From assembly GCF_024218795.1 (NCBI RefSeq), contig NZ_CP100401.1, positions 62,001 through 126,000 of the forward strand: a DNA stretch of 64,000 nucleotides, read 5' to 3'. The translations under genes were made by a program, and so were the position numbers. This stretch comes from Halorussus aquaticus. GTDB lineage: Archaea; Halobacteriota; Halobacteria; Halobacteriales; Haladaptataceae. Below, one piece after another: positions 35,368 through 45,866 of the stretch (its first letter is position 1; every line of letters begins with the position of its first letter). The notes under the pieces were generated by a model. It was not told the DNA's origin and ran no database searches. It saw only the letters and a program-made list of their open reading frames with translations.

Positions 35368-35694
35368 CTATCGCGTCCCTCGGAGCACGATTTCGGCGTT
35401 GCACTCCGGACAGGCACCCCGCTCGGCGTCGAACTCGGTCTCGCAGAACGGGCAGAGGTAGTCGTCATCCCGGTCTTGCTCGCTCGACGCCGAGTCGTCG
35501 CTCGTCGTCTCCGACCGGTTCGTAGCGGTGTCGCCCGACTCGCTGGTCGCCGAGCGGGAACCGTCGCCCTCGCGCTCTGACCCGGCCGTCGTTCCGGATT
35601 CGTCGTCTCGCCGCGTGCGTTCGTCGCCTCCGCACAGTCCGCTGGTTATCTCTCTCAGGTCCATCTCGTAGAGTCGTCCGGACCACGGTCCCAT
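35368..35694 (-). CDS. Zinc-ribbon protein with Ser/Asp-rich linker
   Basis: A 108-residue protein. A conserved-looking N-terminus (MDLREITSGLCGGDER) is joined by a ~55-residue disordered acidic linker to a C-terminal zinc ribbon YLCPFCETEFDAERGACPEC with two C-x2-C pairs. The start may be ATG 35694 or the internal Met of MDLREITSG (35664), which I consider equally likely. Function unknown; it may tether a DNA- or protein-binding ribbon. Confidence 0.7.
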   Translation of the reverse strand: MGPWSGRLYEMDLREITSGLCGGDERTRRDDESGTTAGSEREGDGSRSATSESGDTATNRSETTSDDSASSEQDRDDDYLCPFCETEFDAERGACPECNAEIVLRGTR

Positions 35695-35881
35695 TGTTAT
35701 GGCGCGCCTTATCCACCGTAGGACGCTCCTAGAACAGCACAGGTCGGGGCTGTCCGACGGCGGTCGTCGGTCGCCGCTGGATGTCTCGCGCGAAAGAAGC
35801 GTTTGCTGGGGCGACGGTCGTTCGCCGTCGGGCCGACAGGAACCGCGTCGCGCCGCGTCCGTTCACCCGTCGCGCACCGCG

Positions 35882-36190
35882 TCACGCGAGGCGGTCGAGC
35901 GCGCGGAGCGCGACGCGGGCCGCGAACAGCGCCAGCAGGGGGACCGCGGAGGCCGCGGCGACGGTGGCCGCGGTGGCCGCGAGCAGGGCGAAGGGGTGGC
36001 CGGGCATGGATGCCAAGATTAGGCCGAGCGCGAACGCGGCGGCCGTCGTCCCGACCGCGAAGGCCGCGGCGGCGACGGCGAGGGTAACCGTCATCTTGGC
36101 GTAGCGGTCCGCGGCGTCGCGCGTTCGCGCGGCCGCGTTCCGCAAGGTCGTTCTCGTGGGTCGTTCGGGCGTGTACTGCGTGTATCGCAT
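35882..36190 (-). CDS. Small membrane protein
   Basis: A 102-residue protein with a basic, Arg/Thr-rich N-terminus (ERPTRTTLRNAAARTRDAAD) and two long Ala-rich hydrophobic helices (MTVTLAVAAAAFAVGTTAAA, ~33-52, and FALLAATAATVAAASAVPLL, ~67-86). No family is recognised. It is 101 bp from the next gene on the same strand and may be co-transcribed with it. Confidence 0.6.
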   Translation of the reverse strand: MRYTQYTPERPTRTTLRNAAARTRDAADRYAKMTVTLAVAAAAFAVGTTAAAFALGLILASMPGHPFALLAATAATVAAASAVPLLALFAARVALRALDRLA

Positions 36191-36291
36191 TGGTGTGAGT
36201 CTGGTCGTGTCGGTGGTCGAGCGATGCGTCACGTCCGGGCCGTCGGGGACCCCGCGAGGAGTCGGCGCGACCGAGCGAGGACGGCCCCGGG

Positions 36292-36597
36292 TCACGCCGA
36301 CCGGTCGGTCTCGACGGCCGTGACGGTCCGGACGCCGAACTGGTCGGCGACGGTCTCGCGGACGGCCGCCCGCTCGTCCTCGACCGAGTCGTCGAGTCTG
36401 AGGTGCAGGCGGACCGAGGCGTCCACGCGGAGGTCGTTGAGCGTCGGGGTGACGCCCGAGATATCGACGACCTCCGTGCGGTCGACCGCGGCGCTCCGGC
36501 CGAGGACGGTGGCGATACCGTCCTGCAACGTGCCGTCGTCGCCGCGCGGGACGTGGATTTCGAGGTCTGCGGTCGCGTCTATCGTCGGTGCGGTCAT
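36292..36597 (-). CDS. Hypothetical alpha/beta protein
   Basis: A 101-residue soluble protein. The strand-helix-strand pattern DLEIHVPRGDDGTLQDGIAT, VVDISGVTPTLNDLRVDASV, RLHLRLDDSVEDERAAVRET suggests a duplicated ferredoxin-like or asp23-like fold, but I cannot name a family. It is followed on the same strand by a small Ala-rich membrane protein, a pairing that hints at a membrane-associated function. Confidence 0.65.
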   Translation of the reverse strand: MTAPTIDATADLEIHVPRGDDGTLQDGIATVLGRSAAVDRTEVVDISGVTPTLNDLRVDASVRLHLRLDDSVEDERAAVRETVADQFGVRTVTAVETDRSA

Positions 36598-37243
36598 GGT
36601 AGTGCGATTTGTGTGGTGGTGTGGTGGTCGGGTCGCGTTCGGCGTCTCCCTGCGAGCCTTCGCTCGCGGCCGCGAGACGCGGCGCTATCGGGAGCGCAGA
36701 TGTCTCTCTTCGTTCGGAGACCGACTCGCGCGGACGAGTCGCGACTACCGGGTCGATGCGCCGGAGAAGGACGTGGCCGAACGGACCACGCTCCCGACGC
36801 ACGCCGCTCGCTTCCGAGTCGTGAGTTCGAGAGGAAGCGAGCCGACCCGGCGTCGCAGTGCCGACGGAACGTCGGCGTCCGCGAACGCCCTACGCGGTCG
36901 GGGTGGTCCGTTCGAGGCAATACGTACTATTGCCCATGTGGTCCACCTGTCCGGCATCGCAGGGCATCACCGGAATCACTCCGGTCGACCCCGCGGACAC
37001 CGAACCTCCGGACGCCTTGCTGTCGGCTCCCGTGCCGAAAGCGCTCGCCCGGAGTGGTGGACAGTTCATGGGTGTATCACCTCGCGCGCCCAGTCGTTCT
37101 GGGCGGCTGAAGTATTTCCTGCTATTATCGGTTATCTATTAAAGCTGACTGAACACTGTTAGCACTTACCAGATATACGCCCCCGAACACCGGGTCAATC
37201 TTTATGCGTGTTACTATCTAACAACCATACAGGGACGACTCTC
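36598..37243. other. 646-bp stretch without a convincing gene
   Basis: Several overlapping frames exist, but none has normal haloarchaeal codon use or a recognisable product. One plus-strand frame (36936-37142) starts MWSTCPASQGITGITP and is a weak candidate. The last ~100 bp (TCTTTATGCGTG near 37200) are AT-rich and look like promoter for the membrane protein at 37244. A short perfect repeat GGAATCACTCCGG occurs at 36972-36984 in a partly symmetrical context. Confidence 0.4.
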
Positions 37244-37678
37244 ATGGCCGAAACAGCCTATCTGGCGAGCGCCGTCGTGACCGGAATCGCCGTACTCGCG
37301 GTCTGGTCGTTCGTCACACGGATGGAGGACTGGCGGCACTACGACGCCGCGAACGTCGGGGGCGCGCACACGCGACGGTCGGCAGACGAGACCGACTCGG
37401 TCGGGACGTGGGCCGCGGCCTTCTTCGCGCTGGTTCTGGTCGCGGGCGGCGGGGCGGTCCTCCTCGTCAGCGACGCCGGGGTGGCGTCCGCGGTCGGTGA
37501 CTGGGTCGCAGTGGGGTCGGTCTTGGGGGTGTCGCTCCTCGGGTTCCTGCTCTGGGGCACCTATAGCTCCGCCCGATTCCGCGGTCTCCGGAGCGCGCAG
37601 GCGGCGCTTCTGAGCGCGTGGCTGTTCGGGTCGCTGTTCGTGGTCGGCGTCGCCGTCAAACTCGTCCTCGCGGGGTGA
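37244..37678 (+). CDS. Oxidase-associated membrane protein with the R-M-E-D-W module
   Basis: A 144-residue protein with about four membrane helices. Its first ~45 residues (ASAVVTGIAVLAVWSFVTRM + EDWRHY) align by eye with the N-terminal extension of both solitary oxidase subunit I proteins in this window (ILRIEDWRSYTP and LTRIEDWQSYTP). The rest contains helices ~53-75, 84-105 and 118-142. It likely takes part in assembly or function of a terminal oxidase. It overlaps or abuts the next gene (GTGA) and converges on the oxidase operon. Confidence 0.7.
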   Translation: MAETAYLASAVVTGIAVLAVWSFVTRMEDWRHYDAANVGGAHTRRSADETDSVGTWAAAFFALVLVAGGGAVLLVSDAGVASAVGDWVAVGSVLGVSLLGFLLWGTYSSARFRGLRSAQAALLSAWLFGSLFVVGVAVKLVLAG

Positions 37679-37968
37679 CCGTGAGCGTCGCAGACTCCGA
37701 GGTCCGGATCCCCGACGACGAGACGCCCGCTCGGTGCCCCCACTGCCGCCGCCCGTTCCGCAGCGAGCGACTCCGCGCGCTCCACCTCGGCGACTTCCAC
37801 GGCGAGGACTGCTCGACCGATCAGCGTGAGGCCTACGAGGACGCGCTGGAGGCCGAGCGCGAGGACCTGTTCCTCTACCACCTCAAGGTCGTCGCGGCGC
37901 TGGTCGGGGTGTACGCGTTCTTCTTCCTGACGTACCTCGCGGTGTCGATGATGCAGGCCCCGGGATGA
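37675..37968 (+). CDS. Zinc-finger protein with one C-terminal membrane helix
   Basis: A 97-residue protein starting with GTG overlapping the previous stop (an alternative start is GTG 37681). A C2H2-like finger CPHCRRPFRSERLRALHLGD with a following His (DFH) is next to an acidic helix and a single membrane helix VVAALVGVYAFFFLTYLAV near the C-terminus. Similar proteins accompany haloarchaeal oxidase genes. It may be a membrane-tethered metal-delivery or assembly factor; this is inference from context. Confidence 0.75.
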   Translation: MTVSVADSEVRIPDDETPARCPHCRRPFRSERLRALHLGDFHGEDCSTDQREAYEDALEAEREDLFLYHLKVVAALVGVYAFFFLTYLAVSMMQAPG

Positions 37969-38007
37969 ACCGCTCCCGGTCGCTTAGCGTTCGACCGTGC
38001 GGTCCGA

Positions 38008-38178
38008 TTACTCGTACCTGACCGCGAACTCCTCGCCGCACCGATTGCAGAACCCGTCACGGACCTTCCGACCGTCGTACTCCTCGTGGACGCGTCGGAC
38101 CGAGCGCCGCGCCGGAATCGTCGCTCCCGTCTTCTCCTCGCAGTGCGGACAAGTCACCCGAACACCTTTCTCCGCCAT
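38008..38178 (-). CDS. Very small zinc-ribbon protein (56 aa)
   Basis: ATG at 38176-38178 opens a 56-residue frame with VTCPHCEEKTGATIPARRSV and a second pair FCNRCGEEF, a classical two-knuckle zinc ribbon. It lies 52 bp after the oxidase subunit IV gene on the same strand, so it may be the last gene of the oxidase operon and might help in copper or haem insertion or regulation. Too short for routine gene calling. Confidence 0.75.
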   Translation of the reverse strand: MAEKGVRVTCPHCEEKTGATIPARRSVRRVHEEYDGRKVRDGFCNRCGEEFAVRYE

Positions 38179-38230
38179 ACGCTACGTCGTCTCGGCCGGG
38201 CTGAAAAGTTTTGAGGTGTGGTAACTCGGC

Positions 38231-38494
38231 CTACAGTATCGAGTACGCCGCCGCGGTCGTCAGCGCCAGTGCCGCCAGCAGGCCGACGAACATGGTGAAC
38301 GCCACCGACCGCGGTTCCCACTTGAGGTGCTGGTAGTACCACGCTACCATGAGCGCCTTCACGAACGAGAGCGCGATGATGACCCAGAACGCGGTCCAGT
38401 AGGGGAGTCCGCCCGACTGCTCCACGAGGACCTGCACGGTCGCGAAGACGAACAACACGACGTAAATCGCGGTGTACAGTTTGAGTCTGGTCAT
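38231..38494 (-). CDS. Cytochrome c oxidase subunit IV (caa3-type, COX4_pro)
   Basis: An 87-residue protein with three membrane helices: YTAIYVVLFVFATVQVLVEQ, TAFWVIIALSFVKALMVAWY and FTMFVGLLAALALTTAAAYS. The segment KALMVAWYYQHLKWEP is diagnostic of prokaryotic subunit IV, which stabilises the oxidase core. It follows the fused subunit I+III gene by 52 bp on the same strand. Confidence 0.92.
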   Translation of the reverse strand: MTRLKLYTAIYVVLFVFATVQVLVEQSGGLPYWTAFWVIIALSFVKALMVAWYYQHLKWEPRSVAFTMFVGLLAALALTTAAAYSIL

Positions 38495-38546
38495 GGTTGG
38501 GTCCGGAATGTCGCTTCGTCGATGATTGCGGTGTTGCCAGTCATGG

Positions 38547-41141
38547 TCACAGGATGTAGAACAGCGGGAACAGGAACAGCCACACGATGTCCACGAAGTG
38601 CCAGTACAGGCCGAAGTACTCGACCGGCCGGTCGTCGTCGAGGTACGCGCCGTTCCACGCTCGCACGATGAGATACAGCGTCACGACTAGTCCAGCGATG
38701 ACGTGCAGGCCGTGCAAGCCGGTAGTCAGGTAGAACGTCGATGACGCGACGTTCGTCCCGATGTCCCACCCGTGCGGGAACGCCTCGGTGTGGACGTGGA
38801 ACAGGTGGAGCCACTCTAATGCCTTGTTGACGAGGAACGCGATGCCGAGGACGAACGTCGTCACGAGCGACCCGACCAGTCCCCAGCGACTCCCCCGCTC
38901 GGCCGCGACGAGCGCCAGCACGACCGTGAAACTGCTCGTCAGCAGGATGTACGTGTTTATCAGTCCCGGCAGCGGAACGTGGGCGGCCGGTATCAGGTGG
39001 TGCCAGTCGGTCCACCCCTCCGCGACTCGGATGAAGGCGTACGACCCGACGAACGCGCCGAACAGCACTACGTCGCTGGCGAGGAATATCCAGACGCCGA
39101 GTTTCGTGTTCCCGACGTCCTCGAACGGCCAACTCTCGCCGAACGGACCGGTCAGCGCGTGGAACTCCTCGCGGGCCATCCGGACCAGCGCCCACACCCC
39201 GGCGAGCAGGCCGCCGACCGTGAGCGCGACGTAGAACCCGCCTTCGAGTCCGCCGGGGTAACTCGCTTTCTGCAGACCCGAGAGCCCCAACAACAGCACG
39301 AACGACGCGAGTCCGATCGCGAACGGCCAGATGCTGGCGTGGCTCTCTCCGTTCTCGTCTCCCGCGTGTGCGCCTGCGAGTTGCCCCTGTGCGTTCCGCG
39401 CCACGCCGCCGTCGGTCGCTTCGTTGCCCGCCAATTCGCCGCCGTCGGCCACGCCGCCCGCGCCGCGTCGGAACTCCAGCGACCCGCTGGAGAACGACGG
39501 CCTGCCGGGGAAGTTCTCGAGGGGCGGCGGCGAGGGGATCGCCCACTCCGTCGTGGTCGAGTAGCGCCACGGGTTGTCGTCGGCGTCCTCGCCCCGCCAG
39601 AGGCTGACGAACAGGTTGTAGAACATCACGAGGAACGACGCGCCAAGCAGGAACCCGCCGATTGTCGATAGCTGGTGCCACTGGAGGAACGCCTCCGGGT
39701 AGACGAAGTCCCGGCGCGGGGTCTCCCACGCGACGAACATCGGGAAGTAGAGCAGGTTGAACCCGACGAAGTAGAGCGCGAAGTGGACCTTCCCGAGGAA
39801 CTCGTCGTACATCTTGCCCGTCATCTTGGGGTACCAGTAGTAGAGACCGCCCACCAGCGCGGTCACGCCGCCGACCATCACGTAGTGGAAGTGCGCGACG
39901 ACCCAGTAGGTCCCCCGGAACTCGTAGTCGAGGACCACCGCGCCGAGGAAGACCCCGGTGATGCCCCCGAGGATGAACAGTATCAGCGCCCCGAACGAGA
40001 ACAGGAACGGCGTGGCGAACCGCACCTTCCCCTTGACGGTGGTGTAGATGAGCGCGAACACCATCAGGTCGAAGGGCAGCGAGATGCCGATGGTAGTCGC
40101 CATGAACAGCGTCTTTATCTGGAGGTTGATGCTCGTCAGGAACATGTGGTGCATCCAGACGAGGAAGCTCTGGAGCGCCACCAGCACCATCGCCGCGATG
40201 AACCACTTCCGGCCGACGAGACGCCGCCCGGTGAACGTCTGGAACGTCTCGGCCATCACGCCGAGCGCCGGGAAGAAGACGATGTACACCTCGGGGTGGC
40301 CGAAGAACCAGAACAGGTGCGCCCACAGCAGCGACCCGGCGTGCCCCGTCGCCGCGAAGTACTGCGTCCCCAGTAGTCGGTCGGCCGAGAGAATCGTCAG
40401 CGCGGCAAGCAGCGCCGCGAACGCGAACAGCATCATCCACGTCGTCAGCAGGATGGTCCACGTGAACAGCGGCATCCGCCGGAGGGTCAGCCCCTCGGCG
40501 CGCATCCGATGCATCGTCGTCAGGAAGTTGACCGACCCGATGGTCACCGACGCGGTGAACAGCACCAGCGCCAGCACCGCGGTGCTCGCGCCGATGTTCG
40601 GGGTGTAGACCGGGAGGTTCAGCGGCGCGTACATCGTCCACCCGCCCGCGAACGTCCCGCCTTGGAAGAACGAGACGCCCAGCAGGATGCCGGAGAACAG
40701 GTAGAGCCAGTACGACAGCGCGTTCAACCGGGGGAACGCGAGGTCCTTCGCGCCTATCTGCAGGGGCACCACGTAGTTGGCGAACCCGAACGCGAACGGC
40801 GAGAGGAACCAGAACACCATGATGAGACCGTGGGCCGAGACGGCCTGATTGTACTGGAGCGGTTCGAGCAGGCTCACGCCCGGCGTCCAGAGTTGGAGTC
40901 GCATCAGCAGCGCCAGCACGCCGCCGAACACGAGGAAGAACAGCGCCGTGACGGTGTAGAGGATGCCCACGTCCTTGTGGTTGGTCGTGACCAGCCACCG
41001 CTTCACGCTGCCGGGGTCGGGCAGGTCGTGGTGATGGTCGGTCCCGTGGGACGCGTTCGTCACGCCGCCGTCCGTCTCCGTCCCGCCGTCTGTCTTCACA
41101 CCGTCGTCGGTCTCCGCGCCGTCGGCGTTCTCGTCGGTCAT
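38547..41141 (-). CDS. Cytochrome c oxidase fused subunit I + III
   Basis: An 864-residue fusion. Residues ~45-525 are subunit I: VTTNHKDVGILYTVTALFFL, AHGLIMVFWFLSPF, FFGHPEVYIVFFPALGVM with the Cu_B His/Tyr, WMHHMFLTS, and AHFHYVMVGG carry the haem and copper ligands. After a ~70-residue Gly/Ser/Asp linker (~540-610), the subunit III part (~615-864) has about seven helices, including FPHGWDIGTNVASSTFYLTT, GLHGLHVIAGL and YLIVRAWNG, with a terminal WHFVDIVWLFLFPLFYI. The K-channel segment lacks the Lys seen in the two solitary copies (ISLPFDLMVFALIY). Start overlaps the end of subunit II by 4 bp (ATGA), forming one operon. Confidence 0.95.
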   Translation of the reverse strand: MTDENADGAETDDGVKTDGGTETDGGVTNASHGTDHHHDLPDPGSVKRWLVTTNHKDVGILYTVTALFFLVFGGVLALLMRLQLWTPGVSLLEPLQYNQAVSAHGLIMVFWFLSPFAFGFANYVVPLQIGAKDLAFPRLNALSYWLYLFSGILLGVSFFQGGTFAGGWTMYAPLNLPVYTPNIGASTAVLALVLFTASVTIGSVNFLTTMHRMRAEGLTLRRMPLFTWTILLTTWMMLFAFAALLAALTILSADRLLGTQYFAATGHAGSLLWAHLFWFFGHPEVYIVFFPALGVMAETFQTFTGRRLVGRKWFIAAMVLVALQSFLVWMHHMFLTSINLQIKTLFMATTIGISLPFDLMVFALIYTTVKGKVRFATPFLFSFGALILFILGGITGVFLGAVVLDYEFRGTYWVVAHFHYVMVGGVTALVGGLYYWYPKMTGKMYDEFLGKVHFALYFVGFNLLYFPMFVAWETPRRDFVYPEAFLQWHQLSTIGGFLLGASFLVMFYNLFVSLWRGEDADDNPWRYSTTTEWAIPSPPPLENFPGRPSFSSGSLEFRRGAGGVADGGELAGNEATDGGVARNAQGQLAGAHAGDENGESHASIWPFAIGLASFVLLLGLSGLQKASYPGGLEGGFYVALTVGGLLAGVWALVRMAREEFHALTGPFGESWPFEDVGNTKLGVWIFLASDVVLFGAFVGSYAFIRVAEGWTDWHHLIPAAHVPLPGLINTYILLTSSFTVVLALVAAERGSRWGLVGSLVTTFVLGIAFLVNKALEWLHLFHVHTEAFPHGWDIGTNVASSTFYLTTGLHGLHVIAGLVVTLYLIVRAWNGAYLDDDRPVEYFGLYWHFVDIVWLFLFPLFYIL

Positions 41142-41959
41142 GTGCCCACCTCCAGCGCGTTTACGCTCGCGGGTGCGGTCGCCGATGCTGGCCGACTCGT
41201 CACGTCACGCGGCGCGTCGAGCGCCGAACTGTTCGACGCCGACCCGTTCGCACTCGTGGTGTTGGCGTACCACGACTCGTACGCCTCGGCGTCCATCACC
41301 ACCACGTCCGCGGTCATGTAGGAGTGGCCCGCGCCGCAGAGTTCGAAACACCGGGCCTCGTAGGTCCCCGTCTCGTTCGTGCGGAACCACGTGTCGGTCT
41401 TCTGGCCCGGGATGGCGTCGGTCTTCACCCGTAACTCCGGAACCCCGAACGTGTGGAACACGTCCTCTGACGTGACCTGCAGGTGGACGGTCTCGTTCTC
41501 GGGGACGCGCAGCGTACTGGACGTGTGTCCGTTCGGGTAGACGAAGTCCCACCCGAAGCGATAGCCCACCACGTCGATTTCGAGGCCCTCCTCGCCCTCG
41601 CCGGGCGGGTTCTCCTCGACGTAGAGCAGCGTCCCGTAGGTCCACGCGATGAGCGAGACCACGATTATCGTACTCAGTCCGAACGAGAAGAACAGTTTCC
41701 GACCGCCGCCCCCGCCCGTGGGGAGTTCGCCGAGTCGGGGTCCCTCGTCTTCGGTCGCCCGTCCGTCCCCGTCGCGGTACTTGTACGCGTTGTACACCAT
41801 GTAGCCGATGACGACCACACCGACCAGCGTCCCGAGTACCAGAAACACCGTGAATATGCGCTGGAACACCTCTACTCTGGTCCCCTTCGGTACTATCCCG
41901 GACTGGGCCGGGAGGAACTCGCTGGCGGCGAGGAGTAGCGCTCCGGCCGACGATACCAT
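41138..41959 (-). CDS. Cytochrome c oxidase subunit II (CuA)
   Basis: A 273-residue membrane-anchored subunit with two N-terminal helices (RIFTVFLVLGTLVGVVVIGY and FFSFGLSTIIVVSLIAWTYG) and an extracytoplasmic cupredoxin domain. CuA ligands are seen in EDVFHTFGVPELRV and CFELCGAGHSYM (two Cys, Glu, His, Met). The C-terminal ~35 residues are Ser/Ala/Thr-rich. It accepts electrons from a mobile donor, probably halocyanin, and passes them to subunit I encoded next. Start ATG 41959 is within a divergent promoter region shared with the membrane protein at 42041. Confidence 0.95.
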   Translation of the reverse strand: MVSSAGALLLAASEFLPAQSGIVPKGTRVEVFQRIFTVFLVLGTLVGVVVIGYMVYNAYKYRDGDGRATEDEGPRLGELPTGGGGGRKLFFSFGLSTIIVVSLIAWTYGTLLYVEENPPGEGEEGLEIDVVGYRFGWDFVYPNGHTSSTLRVPENETVHLQVTSEDVFHTFGVPELRVKTDAIPGQKTDTWFRTNETGTYEARCFELCGAGHSYMTADVVVMDAEAYESWYANTTSANGSASNSSALDAPRDVTSRPASATAPASVNALEVGT

Positions 41960-42040
41960 GGCAGGTGATAACACCGTACGTGTACTTATCGGTTTCCCAC
42001 AAATATTCGTTAAAGATGGAGAACGCTTTTGGATTGTCGA

Positions 42041-42586
42041 ATGGTATCGAACAGCATGGATGGGGACGAACCGGAGCTATCGGCGGACCTACAGGACGAC
42101 GTAACCGAGGGGACGGAACCCGACTTCGACCACCTGTGGGGAATCGTGACCGACGGTCTCATCGGCGCGGTCGGGGGGTTGGTCGGCACCGGCGCGCTGA
42201 CGGTCGGACTGCTCATCGCCGCGTCGCTGGGGGCGTTCCAGATAGAGAGCTTCGGAACGCTGGCCGAACTCACGGGCTTCAACGCCATCCTCCCGCTGAA
42301 CCCGACCGCGGTCGGCTACATCTTGTTCCTGCTGACCGGGATGGTCATGTGGCCGCTCCTGTTCGCGTCCATCGGGTCGTACCTGCCGGGCGAGAAGTTC
42401 GCGACGAAGGGCGTCCCGTTCGGATTCGTCCTCTGGACCGGGTTCGCGCCCGCCTTCTACGAGGGGTACACCGGACTGGCGATGCTACTCTACCTCGTGC
42501 TGACCCTCGGCGCGCACTTCTCGTACGGGTTCACGCTCGGGGCCGTGTTCGACTACCTCGGGAACCGGCCGGAGACGCTGGTCTGA
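42041..42586 (+). CDS. Oxidase-linked four-helix membrane protein (DUF6789-like, tentative)
   Basis: A 181-residue protein. An acidic N-terminal ~35 residues is followed by about four helices: LIGAVGGLVGTGALTVGLLI, AVGYILFLLTGMVMWPLLFA, FGFVLWTGFAPAFYEGYTGL and LVLTLGAHFSYGFTLGAVFD. Proteins of this type lie beside oxidase genes in many haloarchaea. It is divergent from the subunit II gene with an ~81-bp shared promoter region, implying co-regulation. Function unknown. ATG 42041 or ATG 42056 may be used. Confidence 0.75.
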   Translation: MVSNSMDGDEPELSADLQDDVTEGTEPDFDHLWGIVTDGLIGAVGGLVGTGALTVGLLIAASLGAFQIESFGTLAELTGFNAILPLNPTAVGYILFLLTGMVMWPLLFASIGSYLPGEKFATKGVPFGFVLWTGFAPAFYEGYTGLAMLLYLVLTLGAHFSYGFTLGAVFDYLGNRPETLV

Positions 42587-42717
42587 CCCCGAGACGCTAT
42601 TTTGACGGCCGGTACCGACGCGACCAACCGATACCCACGGGACTAGTACCGATTCCGCCGACCGTACCCGAAGACGTTCGGCGGAAGCTATCCGACGGGA
42701 GCCCCCCTTCCGTCGGT

Positions 42718-42867
42718 ATGCACAGCGACTCCCTCGGCGTCGTCCTCGCGCTCGGTGGGCTGGCGCTCGGTTACTACGTCGGCGGAACGCAGACGGCGGT
42801 TCTCATGGCACTGTTCGGGTTCTTCCTCGGAAAAGTCGCGGACAGTCTGACGAAGACGGTCGGGTGA
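42718..42867 (+). CDS. Very small membrane protein (49 aa)
   Basis: ATG 42718 opens a 49-residue frame, nearly all hydrophobic: SLGVVLALGGLALGYYVGGT and AVLMALFGFFLGKVADSLTK form two helices separated by a glycine turn. It lies between the oxidase-linked membrane protein and the converging solitary subunit I gene, ending 32 bp from the latter. It may be a small oxidase accessory subunit; no family recognised. Confidence 0.6.
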   Translation: MHSDSLGVVLALGGLALGYYVGGTQTAVLMALFGFFLGKVADSLTKTVG

Positions 42868-42898
42868 GGAGTCGAGCGAGGACTCGACCGCCCTCGGT

Positions 42899-44686
<1,788 letters not shown>

Positions 44687-44942
44687 GTGGACCGGTTGCC
44701 GGGGAACCGATATGGAAATTGTCCGGCACATGTTCGGTCGGATACTTTACTGTCCCACTGACAATCGACCGTGGTCCTCTGTTTCGGCCGTCTGCCCCGT
44801 CGTTCCCGGTGATTCTTTTTACGCTCTCCTTCTGCGACTCTCAGTTGTCACGGGATACTTACAGGATGCGTCGTTCTGTAGCGACTGTTTCACAGACACT
44901 CCGTACCATAGTTTTATCATGGCAACGTATATTTTTATTATA
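44687..44942 (+). promoter_or_regulatory. AT-rich promoter region of the exported-protein operon
   Basis: The 256-bp spacer becomes sharply AT-rich toward 44905-44945. AGTTTTATC at 44910-44918 is a TATA-like element about 25 bp before the GTG at 44943, which fits a leaderless transcript starting there. A second AT-rich run (TATATTTTTATTA) follows at 44928-44940. Confidence 0.5.
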
Positions 44943-45866
44943 GTGGAAAATAATCAAGGAGACTTTGATTTTGATGATTCGGAGAACGACCGTCAAGTAG
45001 AAGACGGTTCTACCGACTCGCGGTACGTCTCTCGTCGCAGCGTACTGAGTAGCTTAGCGGGAATCGGAGTCGCCGGTACCGTCGTCGTTGGCGGGTCCGA
45101 CCGCGCTGGAGCGAGCGAATCGGTAGTTCTGGGGGATTTCGAGGAGGGAACTGACGGGTGGAAAACGAACGGCGGAAACAGCGTTCGACGGGTGGGTCGC
45201 GAAGACGAGAGTGCCCCGGTCACACGAGGCGATTACGCGCTGGAAGTCAGCGTGGAGGGTGACTCTCAGCCAGCGGTTCGGAATCAGCGGGCGGTCCGAG
45301 ACGCCGACTTCACCGACGCACCGTATCTCCTCGCCGACGTACTCCCCGGGTCGATAGCGGACTCGGATTCGGCGGTGTCGTTCAGATTTCGGTACCACTC
45401 CGCAGGTCCGGGGGACGTAGCGGAGTCGCCCGAGATCACGGTCGAGCAACGCTACGGACAACGACTGGCGTGGGACATGAGCGAGATAGCCGACGAAAAA
45501 CTCGCCGCCCCGCGTCGCTTGGAGATAGCGTGGTACCCCGCCGACCGTCCGGTCTCGACCGGCCCGCAGGGGAAGGGGTCGAGTTTCGACTACCGCGGTC
45601 GAGTCTACCTCGACAACGTCCACCTGACCGACAACCGGCAACAGGTCACTATCACGCGCTGGGTCCGAAAGCGCCGCGAACTCCAGCGCTCCCACGGGTT
45701 CCCCATCGACGACGACGTCCAGAGTTCGACAGACGCGATCAGAGCTGGCCGGTTCGTGTACGACGACGGTACGGAGATACCGTACAGTGCGGAGATACTC
45801 GCGGGAGGCGATATCCGCATCGAAATCGACGACGAACGCTTCCGTTTCGAGGGGGTGGCAGTGTGA
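44943..45866 (+). CDS. Tat-exported protein of unknown function
   Basis: A 307-residue protein (GTG 44943; a longer ATG 44919 start would add a hydrophobic stretch before the acidic head and seems less natural). An acidic N-terminus precedes a Tat signal, RRSVLSSLAGIGVAGTVVVG. The mature part resembles a carbohydrate-binding-type beta sandwich: VVLGDFEEGTDGWKTNGGNS, ALEVSVEGDSQPAV, VSFRFRYHSAGPG and RVYLDNVHLTDN, a layout seen in 'DFEDGTDGW' CBM-like domains. The first ~60 codons are much more AT-rich than the neighbours. The stop overlaps the next start (GTGA), so at least two genes are coupled. Confidence 0.75.
   Translation: MENNQGDFDFDDSENDRQVEDGSTDSRYVSRRSVLSSLAGIGVAGTVVVGGSDRAGASESVVLGDFEEGTDGWKTNGGNSVRRVGREDESAPVTRGDYALEVSVEGDSQPAVRNQRAVRDADFTDAPYLLADVLPGSIADSDSAVSFRFRYHSAGPGDVAESPEITVEQRYGQRLAWDMSEIADEKLAAPRRLEIAWYPADRPVSTGPQGKGSSFDYRGRVYLDNVHLTDNRQQVTITRWVRKRRELQRSHGFPIDDDVQSSTDAIRAGRFVYDDGTEIPYSAEILAGGDIRIEIDDERFRFEGVAV

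Noticed and set aside
36858..37142. Possible small plus-strand gene starting MWSTCPASQGITGITP
   Set aside because: Codon third positions are not as GC-rich as in neighbouring genes and no domain is recognisable; the region is described as gene-free instead.
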